A stretch of 64,000 nucleotides of DNA from Gordonia westfalica (GCF_900105725.1 NZ_FNLM01000036.1:434001-498000), one strand, 5' to 3'; counted from the first letter of the stretch, positions 1 through 10,505 are shown. Numbers and translations: made by a program. Notes: generated by a model from the sequence alone, not told the origin.

Positions 1-1101
1 GCCATGTCTTGGCTGTTTGATCTTGAGGACCGCGACCTCGCTAAAGAATTCAACAACGATGTCATCAAACCGACTGGCACCTACAATATCCCGGCAATCG
101 AGCTCGACAAGGACACCAGCAAAGGTGCAGTGGCGACGGTATTCGAGAAGGTCAACGTCGGTGGGCTCCCACTCAATGTGTTCGAACTGTTGACCGCAAC
201 CTTCGCCGGCGACCCCGACTACTACGAATCGCATGGCACAGATTTTCGCCTCAACGACGACTGGAAGGAAACGCAGGCGAAGTTCGTCGCGTATCCCGTG
301 CTCGCTGGCTTGGAGAACACAGACTTCCTGCAGGCCGTCACGCTACTCACCACCCGCAAACGTAATCTCGCCTATATTGGCCCGAGGCCTCCCGCCGTGT
401 CCGCGAAGCGTGAAGACGTCCTGAAGCTCACGCTCGACGACTATCTGGAATGGGTTGGGCCGCTTCGCGAAGCGTTCATCTGGGCGTCGGACTTCTTGGC
501 CGACCGTCACGTCTTCGACACCAAGTTCCTGCCCTATCCCAAGCAATTGGTTCCGCTCGCTGCCATTCGAGTGGCGATGGGCCACGACGCCGACCTTCTC
601 GGTCCCCGCGAGAAGTTGGTCCGTTGGTTCTGGTGTGGGATTCTCGGTGAGTTGTACGGTGGCGCAATCGAAACGCGGTTCGTGCGTGATCTCGAGCAGG
701 TGCCGGAATGGGCCCGTGGCCATGCCGGTGCCGCAACCCCCAACACCGTCAACGACGCAACGTTTGTGGAATCCCGACTCCATTCGCTGCGGACGCGAAA
801 TGCCGCTGCGTACAAAGGGATCTACGCTCTGCTGCTCGGCAACGAGGCCCGCGACTGGATGGAAGACAAGGCGCTCGACAAGGTTCAGTACGTCAGCCTC
901 GCCGTTGACATCCACCACATCTTCCCGAAGAAGTGGTGTGAAAGTCACAAGATCGATGATGAACGTCGCGAGAGCATCGTGAACAAAACCGCGATCTCTG
1001 CAGTCACCAATCGCACTATCGGCGGCAGCGCGCCCTCGGTGTATCTCGCGCAGATCGAGAAGAAGGCGCAGATCGACGACGTGATGGCAGGTCCCCGATA
1101 A
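1..1101 (+). pseudogene. DUF262/DUF1524 (GmrSD-like) HNH protein, 5' fragment cut by an IS
   Basis: The reading frame is already open at the window edge, so the true start lies upstream. The visible N-terminal part (IPAIELDKDTSKG..., FEKVNVGGLPLNVFELL) looks like the end of a DUF262 nucleotide-binding/DGQR-type domain. The C-terminal part carries an HNH signature (VDIHHIFPKKWC, followed by Asn-rich NKTAISAVTNRTIGG) typical of DUF1524. Such two-domain proteins are known as modification-dependent type IV restriction enzymes and other defence proteins. The native frame ends at 1084, and the last codons (MAGPR, stop at 1101) come from the inserted IS end. The missing C-terminus resumes in frame at 2375. 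As it stands the gene is interrupted just after the nuclease motif. Whether the truncated product keeps activity cannot be told. Confidence 0.85.
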
Positions 1102-1143
1102 CCGGTCCAGTCGGTCCTAGAGCCAGTTCTTTCTTGCGGTCGG

Positions 1144-1977
1144 TCAGTCGATCTCGCAGCCCACGGGGTGGTGCTGGTGGGTGCATCGGGCAGCGTACTC
1201 GGCCGGGGTCTTGTAGCCCAGCGCTGAGTGGCGGTGTCGGTGGTTGTGGTCGTCTTTGAAGTCTTCGATGACCACGCGGGCCTCCAACAGGGTGGGCCAG
1301 CAGTTGCGGTTCAAACACTCGTCGCGCAACCGGTTGTTGAACGACTCGATGAACCCGTTGTTCCACGGCGTGCCAGGCGGAATGTAGGAGATCCCCACCG
1401 ACCCTGCACAGAACGTCTGGAGGGCCTCAGAGATGAACTCAGGGCCGTTGTCCATGCGCAGCACCTTCGGTGGGCCACCCCAGATCGCGAAGGTCTTCTT
1501 CAACTCCTCGATCAACCGGTCGGCGGCGATCGAGCGATCCACAATGTTGAGCAGCGACATCCGGGTGTGTTCATCGACCATGGACGCGATCTTGATCTTG
1601 TGTCCGTCGACAGTGGAGTCGAACTGAAAGTCCAATGCCCACACCACTTTCGGTGCGTCCGCGGTGACAATCGGCACCGACGACTGGCCGGCCCGTTTAC
1701 GCCGCGGCGCCCGGCGCACCTGCAATCCTTCTTCCTTCCACAGCCGGTGGACCTTCTTCTTGTTCACGGTGTCGCCTTCGTCGAAACGTAGCCAGGCCCA
1801 CGCCCGACGGAACCCGTGGCGTGGGTTCTGACGGGCGTAGGTTCGTAGCTGCTGGCGCAGGCCAGCATCCGGGTCAGCCGGGGTGTGCGCTTGCGGCAGT
1901 TGACGATACGCTGAACGAGCAAGCCCAACAACCTTGCACGCCTTGCGTTCTGACATGTTCATCACGTCTTTGAGCAT
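1144..1977 (-). CDS. IS3-family transposase OrfB (DDE integrase)
   Basis: This frame encodes the catalytic part of the transposase: an HTH_21 region near the start, then an rve integrase core. The DDE triad is visible as WALDFQFD, RMDNGPEF and GFIESFNNRLRDE, and the C-terminus has the usual HxHSALGYKTPAEY. It is normally made as an OrfAB fusion by -1 frameshifting from orfA. The frame is open back to the slip site at 2013-2019, upstream of the first ATG given here. It looks intact and probably active. Confidence 0.93.
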   Translation of the reverse strand: MLKDVMNMSERKACKVVGLARSAYRQLPQAHTPADPDAGLRQQLRTYARQNPRHGFRRAWAWLRFDEGDTVNKKKVHRLWKEEGLQVRRAPRRKRAGQSSVPIVTADAPKVVWALDFQFDSTVDGHKIKIASMVDEHTRMSLLNIVDRSIAADRLIEELKKTFAIWGGPPKVLRMDNGPEFISEALQTFCAGSVGISYIPPGTPWNNGFIESFNNRLRDECLNRNCWPTLLEARVVIEDFKDDHNHRHRHSALGYKTPAEYAARCTHQHHPVGCEID

Positions 1978-2006
1978 GTCGATGGCGGCGCGTTTGGCGG
2001 TTGGGC

Positions 2007-2297
2007 TCAGAATTTTCCCTTGGCGATCTCCCGTAGCGCGTCCTTCTCCAACTCGGCATCGGCGAGCAGCCGCTTGAGCCGGCCGTTCTGCTCACGCAGC
2101 TCCTTGAGCTCCTTGGCCGCGTCACCGTCCATGCCGCCGTACTGGCGGCGCCAGTTGTACAACGTCGCTGCCGACACCTCGAGGTCGGCGGCGATCTCCT
2201 CGCCGGTCTTGCCCTGCGCCGCCAACTCGTCAGCCCGGCGCAACTTGCGCACAATGTCCTCTGCCGAGTGGCGCTTGCGTCCTGCCATGATCCTCAT
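2007..2297 (-). CDS. IS3-family transposase OrfA (helix-turn-helix)
   Basis: This 96-residue protein has an N-terminal HTH_8/Tnp_1 domain (GEEIAADLEVSAATLYNWRRQYGG) and a leucine-zipper-like helix (KELKELREQNGRLKRLLADAELEKDAL). It binds the IS ends and supplies the N-terminal half of the OrfAB transposase. The stop codon (2007-2009) lies just past the slippery heptamer. ATG codons at 2297 and 2288 are both possible starts. Confidence 0.92.
   Translation of the reverse strand: MRIMAGRKRHSAEDIVRKLRRADELAAQGKTGEEIAADLEVSAATLYNWRRQYGGMDGDAAKELKELREQNGRLKRLLADAELEKDALREIAKGKF
2013..2019 (-). other. Programmed -1 frameshift heptamer GGGAAAA
   Basis: Read on the minus strand, the end of orfA contains G GGA AAA followed by TTC TGA, the classical X-XXY-YYZ slippery form. 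Slipping by -1 gives GGG AAA ATT CTG AGC and joins the orfB frame directly. This matches the known expression mechanism of IS3-family transposases. I did not model a downstream pseudoknot. Confidence 0.85.
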
Positions 2298-2374
2298 CGT
2301 CCCTTCTCTGCCCTCAACAGGGCAATCAGGACTCTAAAACAGACCGGACCGGTTCACGGGGGACACGCCAGTGA

Positions 2375-2592
2375 GGCTCGACGGTCTGGTCGAAGCCCAC
2401 CTGGTTCCAGCCTCGTCTCTGCGCGCCGACGACTTCGATTCCTACTTCGTCGAGCGTCGGCGACGATTGTGCGACCTGGTGGAGGATGCGATGGGCAAGG
2501 CGGTGCCGCGAGATGTGGGCCACGGCGCTGAGGAAGACTCGACGCAGTTCGAGATCGCCGAGATCGAGGAACTGCCGGACGAGGTAGATTAA
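2375..2592 (+). pseudogene. DUF262/DUF1524 HNH protein, 3' fragment
   Basis: This is the remainder of the gene that begins off the left edge. Joined to codons ending at 1084 it reads ...IDDV-RLDGLVEAHLVPASSLRADDF..., continuing as YFVERRRRLCDLVEDAMGKAVPRD and ending after an acidic tail (IAEIEELPDEVD). The RADDFDxYFxxRRxxL block is a usual C-terminal helix of DUF262/DUF1524 proteins. On its own the fragment has only a fortuitous GTG inside the target duplication and is unlikely to be translated. It ends 47 bp from the oppositely directed ATPase gene. Confidence 0.85.
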
Positions 2593-2639
2593 CCGATTGG
2601 GCGGACTGTCCTGATCGAAACAATAGCTCAGATCCACTC

Positions 2640-4790
2640 CTATTGCTGTCTGGCAGCGGAACGTCGCGCGAGCGAACTGATATGCTCACCTAGCGCTATG
2701 AGATCCGGATGGATCGGTGATCCAGTCTTGGCCGCATCGACTGCAGTCTCACGCACTCGCTCGTTGAGAAGTGCACCGCCTTGAGGCAGTAGGTGTTCGG
2801 AATTGAGGAATTTCTTGATGTTTCGAGGAGGCTTGCCGCCCGCGTTTGCCTCCCATTGCTTTTGGATAGCGTCCCACGAAACATCGTGTTGAGTCAGAAT
2901 CCCTGACGCTGGGAGATAGCAGATAATGTCGGGCTTTCCAAGCCCGTAAACCTCGATGCGGTCGAGCGTTTTCGATTCCACTGCAGATTTCGCCAGCTCA
3001 GCGAGCATGTCCGCTTCGTCGACACGAAGCGCTGCAAGCTGACCGACCGACGCCAGTGTTGCCGTGTTGTCTCCCGATTTATAGGTCGCTTTGATATCTT
3101 CCCACACTGGCTGAAGGATGCGATTCGTCAATCCGTCGAGGACTACCAAGATTGACCCGTTCGTGGCCTGAAACATGAACCGTGCTTCGGCCAAGGACTT
3201 GGCGCGCGCAGCACCACGCATCGCGTAGATACCTGCCGAGGCTTCAACCAGCTGGGTGCGGAGCAGGTTCTCCAGAACGTACTGATCATGTAGGCCCTCA
3301 ACCACCACGGCAACATTCATGAGCTGAAGAAGATCACCCATGGCCAATCCGAGGTCGATTCCTGCAACTTCTGCCTCTATCGAATCGCTGATTGCCAAAC
3401 GCCAAGGACGGAGGGCCGTAGCGCCAGCGGCATTGCGATAGGTGAGAATCCGTTGTGCTCCAGGGCTGCCAATTACGAGCGGAGAATGTGTCGCAGCAAT
3501 TATGCTGATCTGTGCGCGGTCGATGAGATTTGTCAGACCATCGGCCACCCGCTGCTCTGCCAGCCGGTGCAATCCGCGTTCGGGTTCGTCGCACAAGAAT
3601 AAGGTGGGGCGCGTCTCACGCTCGGCGAGGGCGAGGGCGATCGCAAGGTTGGTCCATCGCAATTGTGCGCTTGATAGCTCGCAGATTCCAGCCCAATTAG
3701 AATCTGAGGTTCCTATTGAAAATTCCCAATGGGGCTGGCTGCCCAATAGTAGCTGATCGGGGTTTGGTACGTTGAATCGCAATACGGGCGGATTGATCAG
3801 AACCTCACTGAGGTAACTGTTGCACTTGTGTTCTATTGCGGCGATACCCTCGGCCAGTTTTGGTGCAACCGCGAAACCGCCATCCTTGGTCGCAGCATAG
3901 GCGGTGGGGCGAGATTTCTCAGTGCCGCGTTGCGGTTGACCTACAATTGACTTCAGAGTCAACGAGTCAGCATCGAACTCGTCAGAAAGTCCATCGATTA
4001 TCGATACCGGAGATATTGTACACGAAGAACCCAAGCGTACTACTGGAAATGCGGAAGGTGATCCTCGGTGGAGTGATTCGCTATTCCCGCTCGAATATCG
4101 ATAAGAAGGTGCCATGTAGTATTCAAAAACGTTGACATCTTCCACGAGGGCATCGGACAAGAATCGCGGTTCATCCTCGTGGTTGTGAATATCTTCAATG
4201 AACTGGCTCAGTTTGATACAGGAATCCTCGAGGGATCTTCTGAGATGAGCGTTCTCGAACGGATGACCCGCGAGCCAGAGTACGCGTCGGCCGTCCTCGC
4301 GCGATTGAAGCGTGAAGCGGCCGTTCTCGGCGATGTGCTGTAGGGCCAGTCGGTCGCTACTTGGCAGGCCGCGCTCGACTGAATGTAGCTCGATCAGCGC
4401 GTCGAGCTTCTGTAAAATCGTCCAGTCGTGGTCAGGTGCGCGTGACTCCTCGTAAAGAATCTCGTATTCGTCAAACCTGCTAGACGTGTACATCTGTCCA
4501 CGCAGCTCTCGTGTTGCCCGAGACAGCTGTTCGGATAGCTTCTTGGTGAACCCACTGCTGGGATTGCTTGACACGTCGACCCAGAAGTGGAGGTCGGCGC
4601 GCACGCCACTGGATAGTCGGCCGGACAGTGCATCGGCGATGCAGTGAAGCAGTCGCGTCTTGCCCGCGCCGTTGAGGCCATAAAGGACGGACAACTGCTC
4701 GTTCAGTTCGAAATGCACCATCTCGTCCAACGGTGCTTTTGCGCGTACCGATACATGAGTGAGTTCGAAGCCGTCGCCAGTGATCGACAT
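2640..4790 (-). CDS. OLD-like ATP-dependent endonuclease (AAA ATPase plus TOPRIM)
   Basis: This 716-residue protein has an N-terminal ABC/AAA-type ATPase. Walker A is GLNGAGKT (about residues 38-45), a serine-rich signature-like ELSSAQLRW lies near residue 375, Walker B is LFLCDEPERG, and a switch His follows in ATHSPL. After about residue 475 comes a TOPRIM-like domain with VVVEGLHDQYVLENLL (acidic E) and ILVVLDGLTN in place of the usual DxD. This order matches OLD-family nucleases, several of which act in phage defence. Codon use is visibly less GC-biased than in the core genes, suggesting acquisition. It converges on the IS-split HNH gene. No helicase partner of the Gabija kind is visible in the window. 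Its substrate is unknown. Confidence 0.8.
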   Translation of the reverse strand: MSITGDGFELTHVSVRAKAPLDEMVHFELNEQLSVLYGLNGAGKTRLLHCIADALSGRLSSGVRADLHFWVDVSSNPSSGFTKKLSEQLSRATRELRGQMYTSSRFDEYEILYEESRAPDHDWTILQKLDALIELHSVERGLPSSDRLALQHIAENGRFTLQSREDGRRVLWLAGHPFENAHLRRSLEDSCIKLSQFIEDIHNHEDEPRFLSDALVEDVNVFEYYMAPSYRYSSGNSESLHRGSPSAFPVVRLGSSCTISPVSIIDGLSDEFDADSLTLKSIVGQPQRGTEKSRPTAYAATKDGGFAVAPKLAEGIAAIEHKCNSYLSEVLINPPVLRFNVPNPDQLLLGSQPHWEFSIGTSDSNWAGICELSSAQLRWTNLAIALALAERETRPTLFLCDEPERGLHRLAEQRVADGLTNLIDRAQISIIAATHSPLVIGSPGAQRILTYRNAAGATALRPWRLAISDSIEAEVAGIDLGLAMGDLLQLMNVAVVVEGLHDQYVLENLLRTQLVEASAGIYAMRGAARAKSLAEARFMFQATNGSILVVLDGLTNRILQPVWEDIKATYKSGDNTATLASVGQLAALRVDEADMLAELAKSAVESKTLDRIEVYGLGKPDIICYLPASGILTQHDVSWDAIQKQWEANAGGKPPRNIKKFLNSEHLLPQGGALLNERVRETAVDAAKTGSPIHPDLIALGEHISSLARRSAARQQ

Positions 4791-4956
4791 GGGCGGAGCC
4801 TATCGCGGTCGACGGCCCCCGGAGTGTTCGTTCCGCGGCCGCTACTCGATCTACGAACCGAAGCGGTCCACTCCACTCGCGTCGTGGCAGGTCTGCTGGC
4901 TGCAGTCGTCTTAGTCATTGGGCGGCTGACGAGCCTATGGTCTGGATCACTGCGAG

Positions 4957-5009
4957 TCCAGGATTTGTGGCTGGTGCGGCGTTCCAGTCCAGGAATCCAG
5001 GATTTGTGG
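4957..5009. repeat. 14-bp direct repeat in the 378-bp gap before clpB
   Basis: TCCAGGATTTGTGG occurs at 4957-4970 and again at 4996-5009, with further CAGTCCAG fragments around it. The gap 4791-5168 has no credible gene. Its distal end holds the clpB control region. The role of the repeat is unknown, and it may be a duplicated operator or a scar. Confidence 0.6.
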
Positions 5010-5077
5010 TCTGCAGTCCAGACTTCGGGCGAGCGCGGCATCTTGGATAGAGTGACACACATCACAAGATTGGTAGG

Positions 5078-5110
5078 CATGAGCGGAATGGACTCAACTT
5101 TGTTGGCGTT
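5078..5110 (+). promoter_or_regulatory. HAIR-like HspR site 1 overlapping an ECF-type promoter
   Basis: CATGAGC-N7-ACTCAAC (5078-5098) matches the HspR operator HAIR (CTTGAGT-N7-ACTCAAG) at 11 of 14 arm positions. Its spacer contains GGAAT (5085-5089), which with CGTT at 5107-5110 (17-bp spacing) resembles a SigH/SigE-type -35/-10 pair. Mycobacterial clpB is known to be under combined HspR and SigH control. The overlap would let HspR block the stress promoter. Confidence 0.65.
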
Positions 5111-5131
5111 GCATCCTGCGTATGGCTCATA

Positions 5132-5152
5132 CTTGAGCCTGTTGGACTAAAG
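5132..5152 (+). promoter_or_regulatory. HAIR-like HspR site 2
   Basis: CTTGAGC-N7-ACTAAAG matches the HAIR consensus at 12 of 14 arm positions. It lies between the putative ECF promoter and the GTG start, immediately upstream of the ribosome-binding stretch GAGAAAGG (5152-5159). Confidence 0.65.
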
Positions 5153-5168
5153 AGAAAGGTGCACGCGA

Positions 5169-7721
<2,553 letters not shown>

Positions 7722-7739
7722 TCACGAGTGACGCGACCA

Positions 7740-7771
7740 GGGGCCCATCCCTTCGGGGGTGGGCCCCTTTT
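7740..7771 (+). terminator. Rho-independent terminator of clpB
   Basis: The stem GGGGCCCATCCC / GGGGTGGGCCCC (one G-T wobble) with a TTCG tetraloop is followed directly by TTTT, 18 bp after the clpB stop. Confidence 0.9.
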
Positions 7772-7849
7772 GTCGTTTGGCGCTGCAGACGGGTCAGCGG
7801 GGGCGAGTCGACCACTCGCGACCCCGCACGTCCTGGCATCATCGCTGAC

Positions 7850-8950
7850 ATGAGCAGGATGAACGCCGTCGAGCTGCCGGCCACCGCGCTCGGCGAATTC
7901 CTGGAGTCGACGGCGTTCGCCGAGATGCTCGACCCCGACGACGAGCGGTCCGCATCACGGGACGCGCGGGCGCGGAAGGCCGAGGTCGTCGACGTCATAC
8001 GCGCGATCGACGCCAACGCGGGTCGACGGTTCGTCGATCGTGAGCGCGCCGGTGAGGTGATCATCGGCGGGCTGCGGGGCGGCGGACTCGGGGTGCGGCC
8101 GTCGGTGGTCGACGCGGTTCTGGATCTTCTGCGGCCGGTCGGCGTCGCAGCGCCGGGCGCGCCGAAGCCCGTTCCTCTCGAGGTGCAGTCGGTGCTCGGT
8201 GTGTACGTCTACGCCCTGGTCGATCCGCGTGACGCGTCGGTGTTCTACGTGGGTGCGGGCCGCGGGAATCGAGTCCACCAGCATGCGCGTGCGGCCCTCG
8301 CCGGCGCGACGCCCGATGCGGGGGAGGTTGTCGGGGAAGCCGATTCGCCGGCGACCTGGTCCGCGACCGAGGAACGCATCCGGGACATCGACGCCGACGG
8401 ATTCGGCGTGGAGCACTGGATACTCCGGCATGGCGACGACGTCGTCGACTCCGCTGACGCGCTGGCGGCGTATGTCCGTCGGTACACGGTCGAATTCGCG
8501 GAGCTGGCGCGACTCCCGCTGACGAACAGTGCGCCCAGCGGTGCAATCCAGCTGGAGGAGATGGTGTTACGGCATGCGGCGCCGCTCGCGCCGCCACTGC
8601 CCGAGCCCTGTGTGCTGGTGAAGGTCGACGACTCCGCCCGGCCGGACGCCGGCGCCGACCAGATCTACGAGTGGGCGAGAAGTGGATGGCGGGCCGGACC
8701 GCATCGAACGGTGCCCGATCTCCCGGTCCTGGTGTTCGCCGACGACATCGTCCGTGCGGTGCACCGCGTCGACTACTGGGAGGCGTATCGGGACGCCGAC
8801 GGCAACCTCGACCCGAAGCGGTGGGTGTACACCGGAGCGCCGGATCCCGAGCTGGAGGAGCGGTACGTCGGGACCAGCCTGCGCGAGGTGCGCGAGCGAC
8901 GCGGCGGGAAGTGGAACCACAACGGGTGGCACCCGTACGGGCAGGTGTGA
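7850..8950 (+). CDS. GIY-YIG domain protein, function unknown
   Basis: This 366-residue protein has an N-terminal helical part (1-110), then a GIY-YIG-like core GVYVYALVDPRDASVFYVGAGRGNRVHQHAR (about 115-150) extending to about 200 with EHWILRHG. The spacing and the FYVGxGxGxRxxxH form resemble the LEM-3-type GIY-YIG subgroup. The C-terminal part (about 245-366, VLVKVDDS...YEWARSGWR..., RYVGTSLREVRERRGG) is conserved-looking but unassigned. The ATG at 7850 was chosen because the frame further upstream overlaps clpB and its terminator. It stands alone, convergent with sigK. A nuclease role is inferred from the fold only, and no partner gene is visible. Confidence 0.75.
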   Translation: MSRMNAVELPATALGEFLESTAFAEMLDPDDERSASRDARARKAEVVDVIRAIDANAGRRFVDRERAGEVIIGGLRGGGLGVRPSVVDAVLDLLRPVGVAAPGAPKPVPLEVQSVLGVYVYALVDPRDASVFYVGAGRGNRVHQHARAALAGATPDAGEVVGEADSPATWSATEERIRDIDADGFGVEHWILRHGDDVVDSADALAAYVRRYTVEFAELARLPLTNSAPSGAIQLEEMVLRHAAPLAPPLPEPCVLVKVDDSARPDAGADQIYEWARSGWRAGPHRTVPDLPVLVFADDIVRAVHRVDYWEAYRDADGNLDPKRWVYTGAPDPELEERYVGTSLREVRERRGGKWNHNGWHPYGQV

Positions 8951-8967
8951 CCGGTCGGTACGACGAA

Positions 8968-9060
8968 AACCGCCCCTGCAAAACACCCTCCAGAGGGTCG
9001 CCGCTGACACATACACACTTTCGTCGGCGGTCCTGTGGAGGGTGCTCTCCAGGGGCGGTT
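8968..9060. terminator. Long imperfect hairpin between convergent genes
   Basis: AACCGCCCCTG at the left pairs with CAGGGGCGGTT at the right. Inside, CACCCTCCA pairs with TGGAGGGTG, and GCCGCTGAC lies opposite GTCGGCGG. It fills the gap between the GIY-YIG gene (+) and sigK (-), so it probably ends transcription from both sides. No clear T-run is present. Confidence 0.7.
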
Positions 9061-9100
9061 CGCAGCGGCGCGGCACTGGCACCCGGGCTGCGGGGGAGAC

Positions 9101-9661
9101 CTAGCCGACGGCGGCCAGGCCGGGCACCGTCTGACGCAGACGGATCAGTCCGTCACGGATGCGGGACTTGACCGTGGGCAGTGCGACGCCGAGGTGCTCG
9201 GAGACCTCGCGGTAGGTGAGTCCGTGGAAGTAGGCGAGCTCGATGGCCTGCCGCTGAAGAGGCGTGAGGGCTTCGAGGCCGGTGTGGATCAGTCGGGCGA
9301 TCTCCCGGCGCTCCACGGACTCGCTGACCTCGTCGATCTCGCGACCGGTATCGGCGATGCCGTAGGCGACGGTGCGCCGGGTCGCGGCGGATTCCGAACG
9401 CACCCGGTCGACGGCCCGGCGATGCGCCAGGGTGAGAATCCAGGAGAGTGCGGACCCGGACCTGGGGTCGTAGGTCTCGGCGTTGCGCCAGACGGCCAGG
9501 AAGGTCTCTTGGGTCGCTTCCTCGCTGTAACCGGGATCGCGCAACACCCGCAGGGTCATGCCGTACACCCGGTCGCACGTGGCGTCGTAGAACTCGGCGA
9601 AGGCGTCCATGTCCCCGGTTGCCACACGGGAGAGGAGCTTGTTGAGATCGGCCTCATTCAT
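9101..9661 (-). CDS. sigK: ECF RNA polymerase sigma factor SigK
   Basis: This 186-residue ECF sigma factor has region 2 at about residues 15-90 (DAFAEFYDATCDRVYGMTLRVLRD, YSEEATQETFLAVWR) and region 4 at about 125-178 (LTPLQRQAIELAYFHGLTYREVSEHLGVALPTVKSR). Sequence style and spacing match mycobacterial SigK. The ATG at 9661 was chosen over the upstream one because the extra 44 residues are low-complexity and precede the family N-terminus. In mycobacteria sigK is followed by the anti-sigma gene rskA. Here the next gene is convergent and no rskA-like gene is visible within the window, so its control is unclear. Confidence 0.85.
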   Translation of the reverse strand: MNEADLNKLLSRVATGDMDAFAEFYDATCDRVYGMTLRVLRDPGYSEEATQETFLAVWRNAETYDPRSGSALSWILTLAHRRAVDRVRSESAATRRTVAYGIADTGREIDEVSESVERREIARLIHTGLEALTPLQRQAIELAYFHGLTYREVSEHLGVALPTVKSRIRDGLIRLRQTVPGLAAVG

Positions 9662-9882
9662 CACGAAACTCCTTGCCGCAGATGTATTTTCGCTCGTCCG
9701 GAGCGGGGTCGGCGACCGGGTTGAAGTGCTCTGGACTGCGATGTGTTCAACGCTAGGCGGGTTGCGGCGAGAAGTGATTGTCGCGAGACACAACGGGATG
9801 CTTTCGCAATCTTTGATAACAGAAAGGTAACGGCGGCGATCTGTCGTAGCCGTACCGTAGCCTGCGCCACGAAGGGAGACGT

Positions 9883-10476
9883 ATGTCTGACGACACCATA
9901 GAGGGGCCGGACGGTCGGCGGCGCTGCTTCTGGGCCGGGCGGGAACCGGAGACCACCTACCACGACACCGAGTGGGGATTCCCGACCACCGACGATACGT
10001 CGTTGTTCGAGCGCGCCTGTCTCGAGGGATTCCAGTCCGGCCTCAGCTGGCGCACGATCCTGCTCAAGCGTGAGAACTTCCGCGCGGCATTCGCCGGCTT
10101 CGACGTCGAGAAGGTGGCGCGCTACACCGACGCCGACGTGACGCGACTGCTGGGCGACGCGGGCATCATCCGGCATCGCGGCAAGATCGAGGCGGCGATC
10201 AACAACGCGCAACGGGCCGTCGACCTCATCGACGAGCACGGATCGCTCGAGTCGTACTTCTGGGGATACGCCCCGGCCGGCGCGCACGTCCCCCACTCGA
10301 TGACGACGTCGCCGGAATCGGTCGCGATGTCGAAGGACCTCAAGAAGCGGGGATGGCGCTTCGTCGGTCCGACGACGATGTTCGCGCTGATGCAGGCGAC
10401 CGGGATCGTCAACGACCATGCCTACGAATGCGTCATTCGGGAAAAGGTGGACGCCGCCCTTCGGCAGCGATTGTAG
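9883..10476 (+). CDS. tag: DNA-3-methyladenine glycosylase I
   Basis: This 197-residue base-excision enzyme removes 3-methyladenine from alkylated DNA. Family hallmarks are the N-terminal RRCFWAG and YHDTEWG, the helix-hairpin-helix region LEGFQSGLSWRTILLKRENFR, and the C-terminal NDHAYECV. Together these supply the Cys-His...His-Cys zinc ligands typical of Tag. AAGGGAG precedes the ATG. The gene is divergent from sigK across 221 bp. Confidence 0.93.
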   Translation: MSDDTIEGPDGRRRCFWAGREPETTYHDTEWGFPTTDDTSLFERACLEGFQSGLSWRTILLKRENFRAAFAGFDVEKVARYTDADVTRLLGDAGIIRHRGKIEAAINNAQRAVDLIDEHGSLESYFWGYAPAGAHVPHSMTTSPESVAMSKDLKKRGWRFVGPTTMFALMQATGIVNDHAYECVIREKVDAALRQRL

Positions 10477-10481
10477 ACAAT
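10470..10481. promoter_or_regulatory. Candidate GntR/FCD operator, copy 1
   Basis: ATTGT-AG-ACAAT overlaps the tag stop codon and lies 24 bp before the ATG of the maleate-isomerase-like gene. The same dyad occurs at 21577-21598 and 35619-35630. Confidence 0.6.
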
Positions 10482-10505
10482 CCGACGATATGCCATCATC
10501 CCTGC

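Larger units (their letters stand above)
1085..2370 (-). mobile_element. Complete IS3-family insertion sequence, IS407-like, 1286 bp
   Basis: Both ends are visible. The left end starts TGGCAGGTCCCC at 1085, and the right end read on the minus strand starts TGGCGTGTCCCCC. Both continue through AACCGGTCC and a TAGAG block, giving imperfect terminal inverted repeats of about 40 bp with TG...CA tips. The host sequence GTGA occurs on both sides (1081-1084 and 2371-2374), a 4-bp target duplication. Removing the element plus one copy restores an uninterrupted frame in the host gene (DDV-RLDGLVEAHL). Two overlapping transposase frames and a slippery heptamer lie inside. A 4-bp duplication is typical of the IS407 group (family knowledge). 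The intact ends, intact frames and clean duplication suggest a recent insertion. Confidence 0.95.

Noticed and set aside
9777..9792. TGTC-GCGA-GACA dyad between sigK and tag as an operator
   Set aside because: Only four-base arms and no second copy; not better than chance in this sequence.
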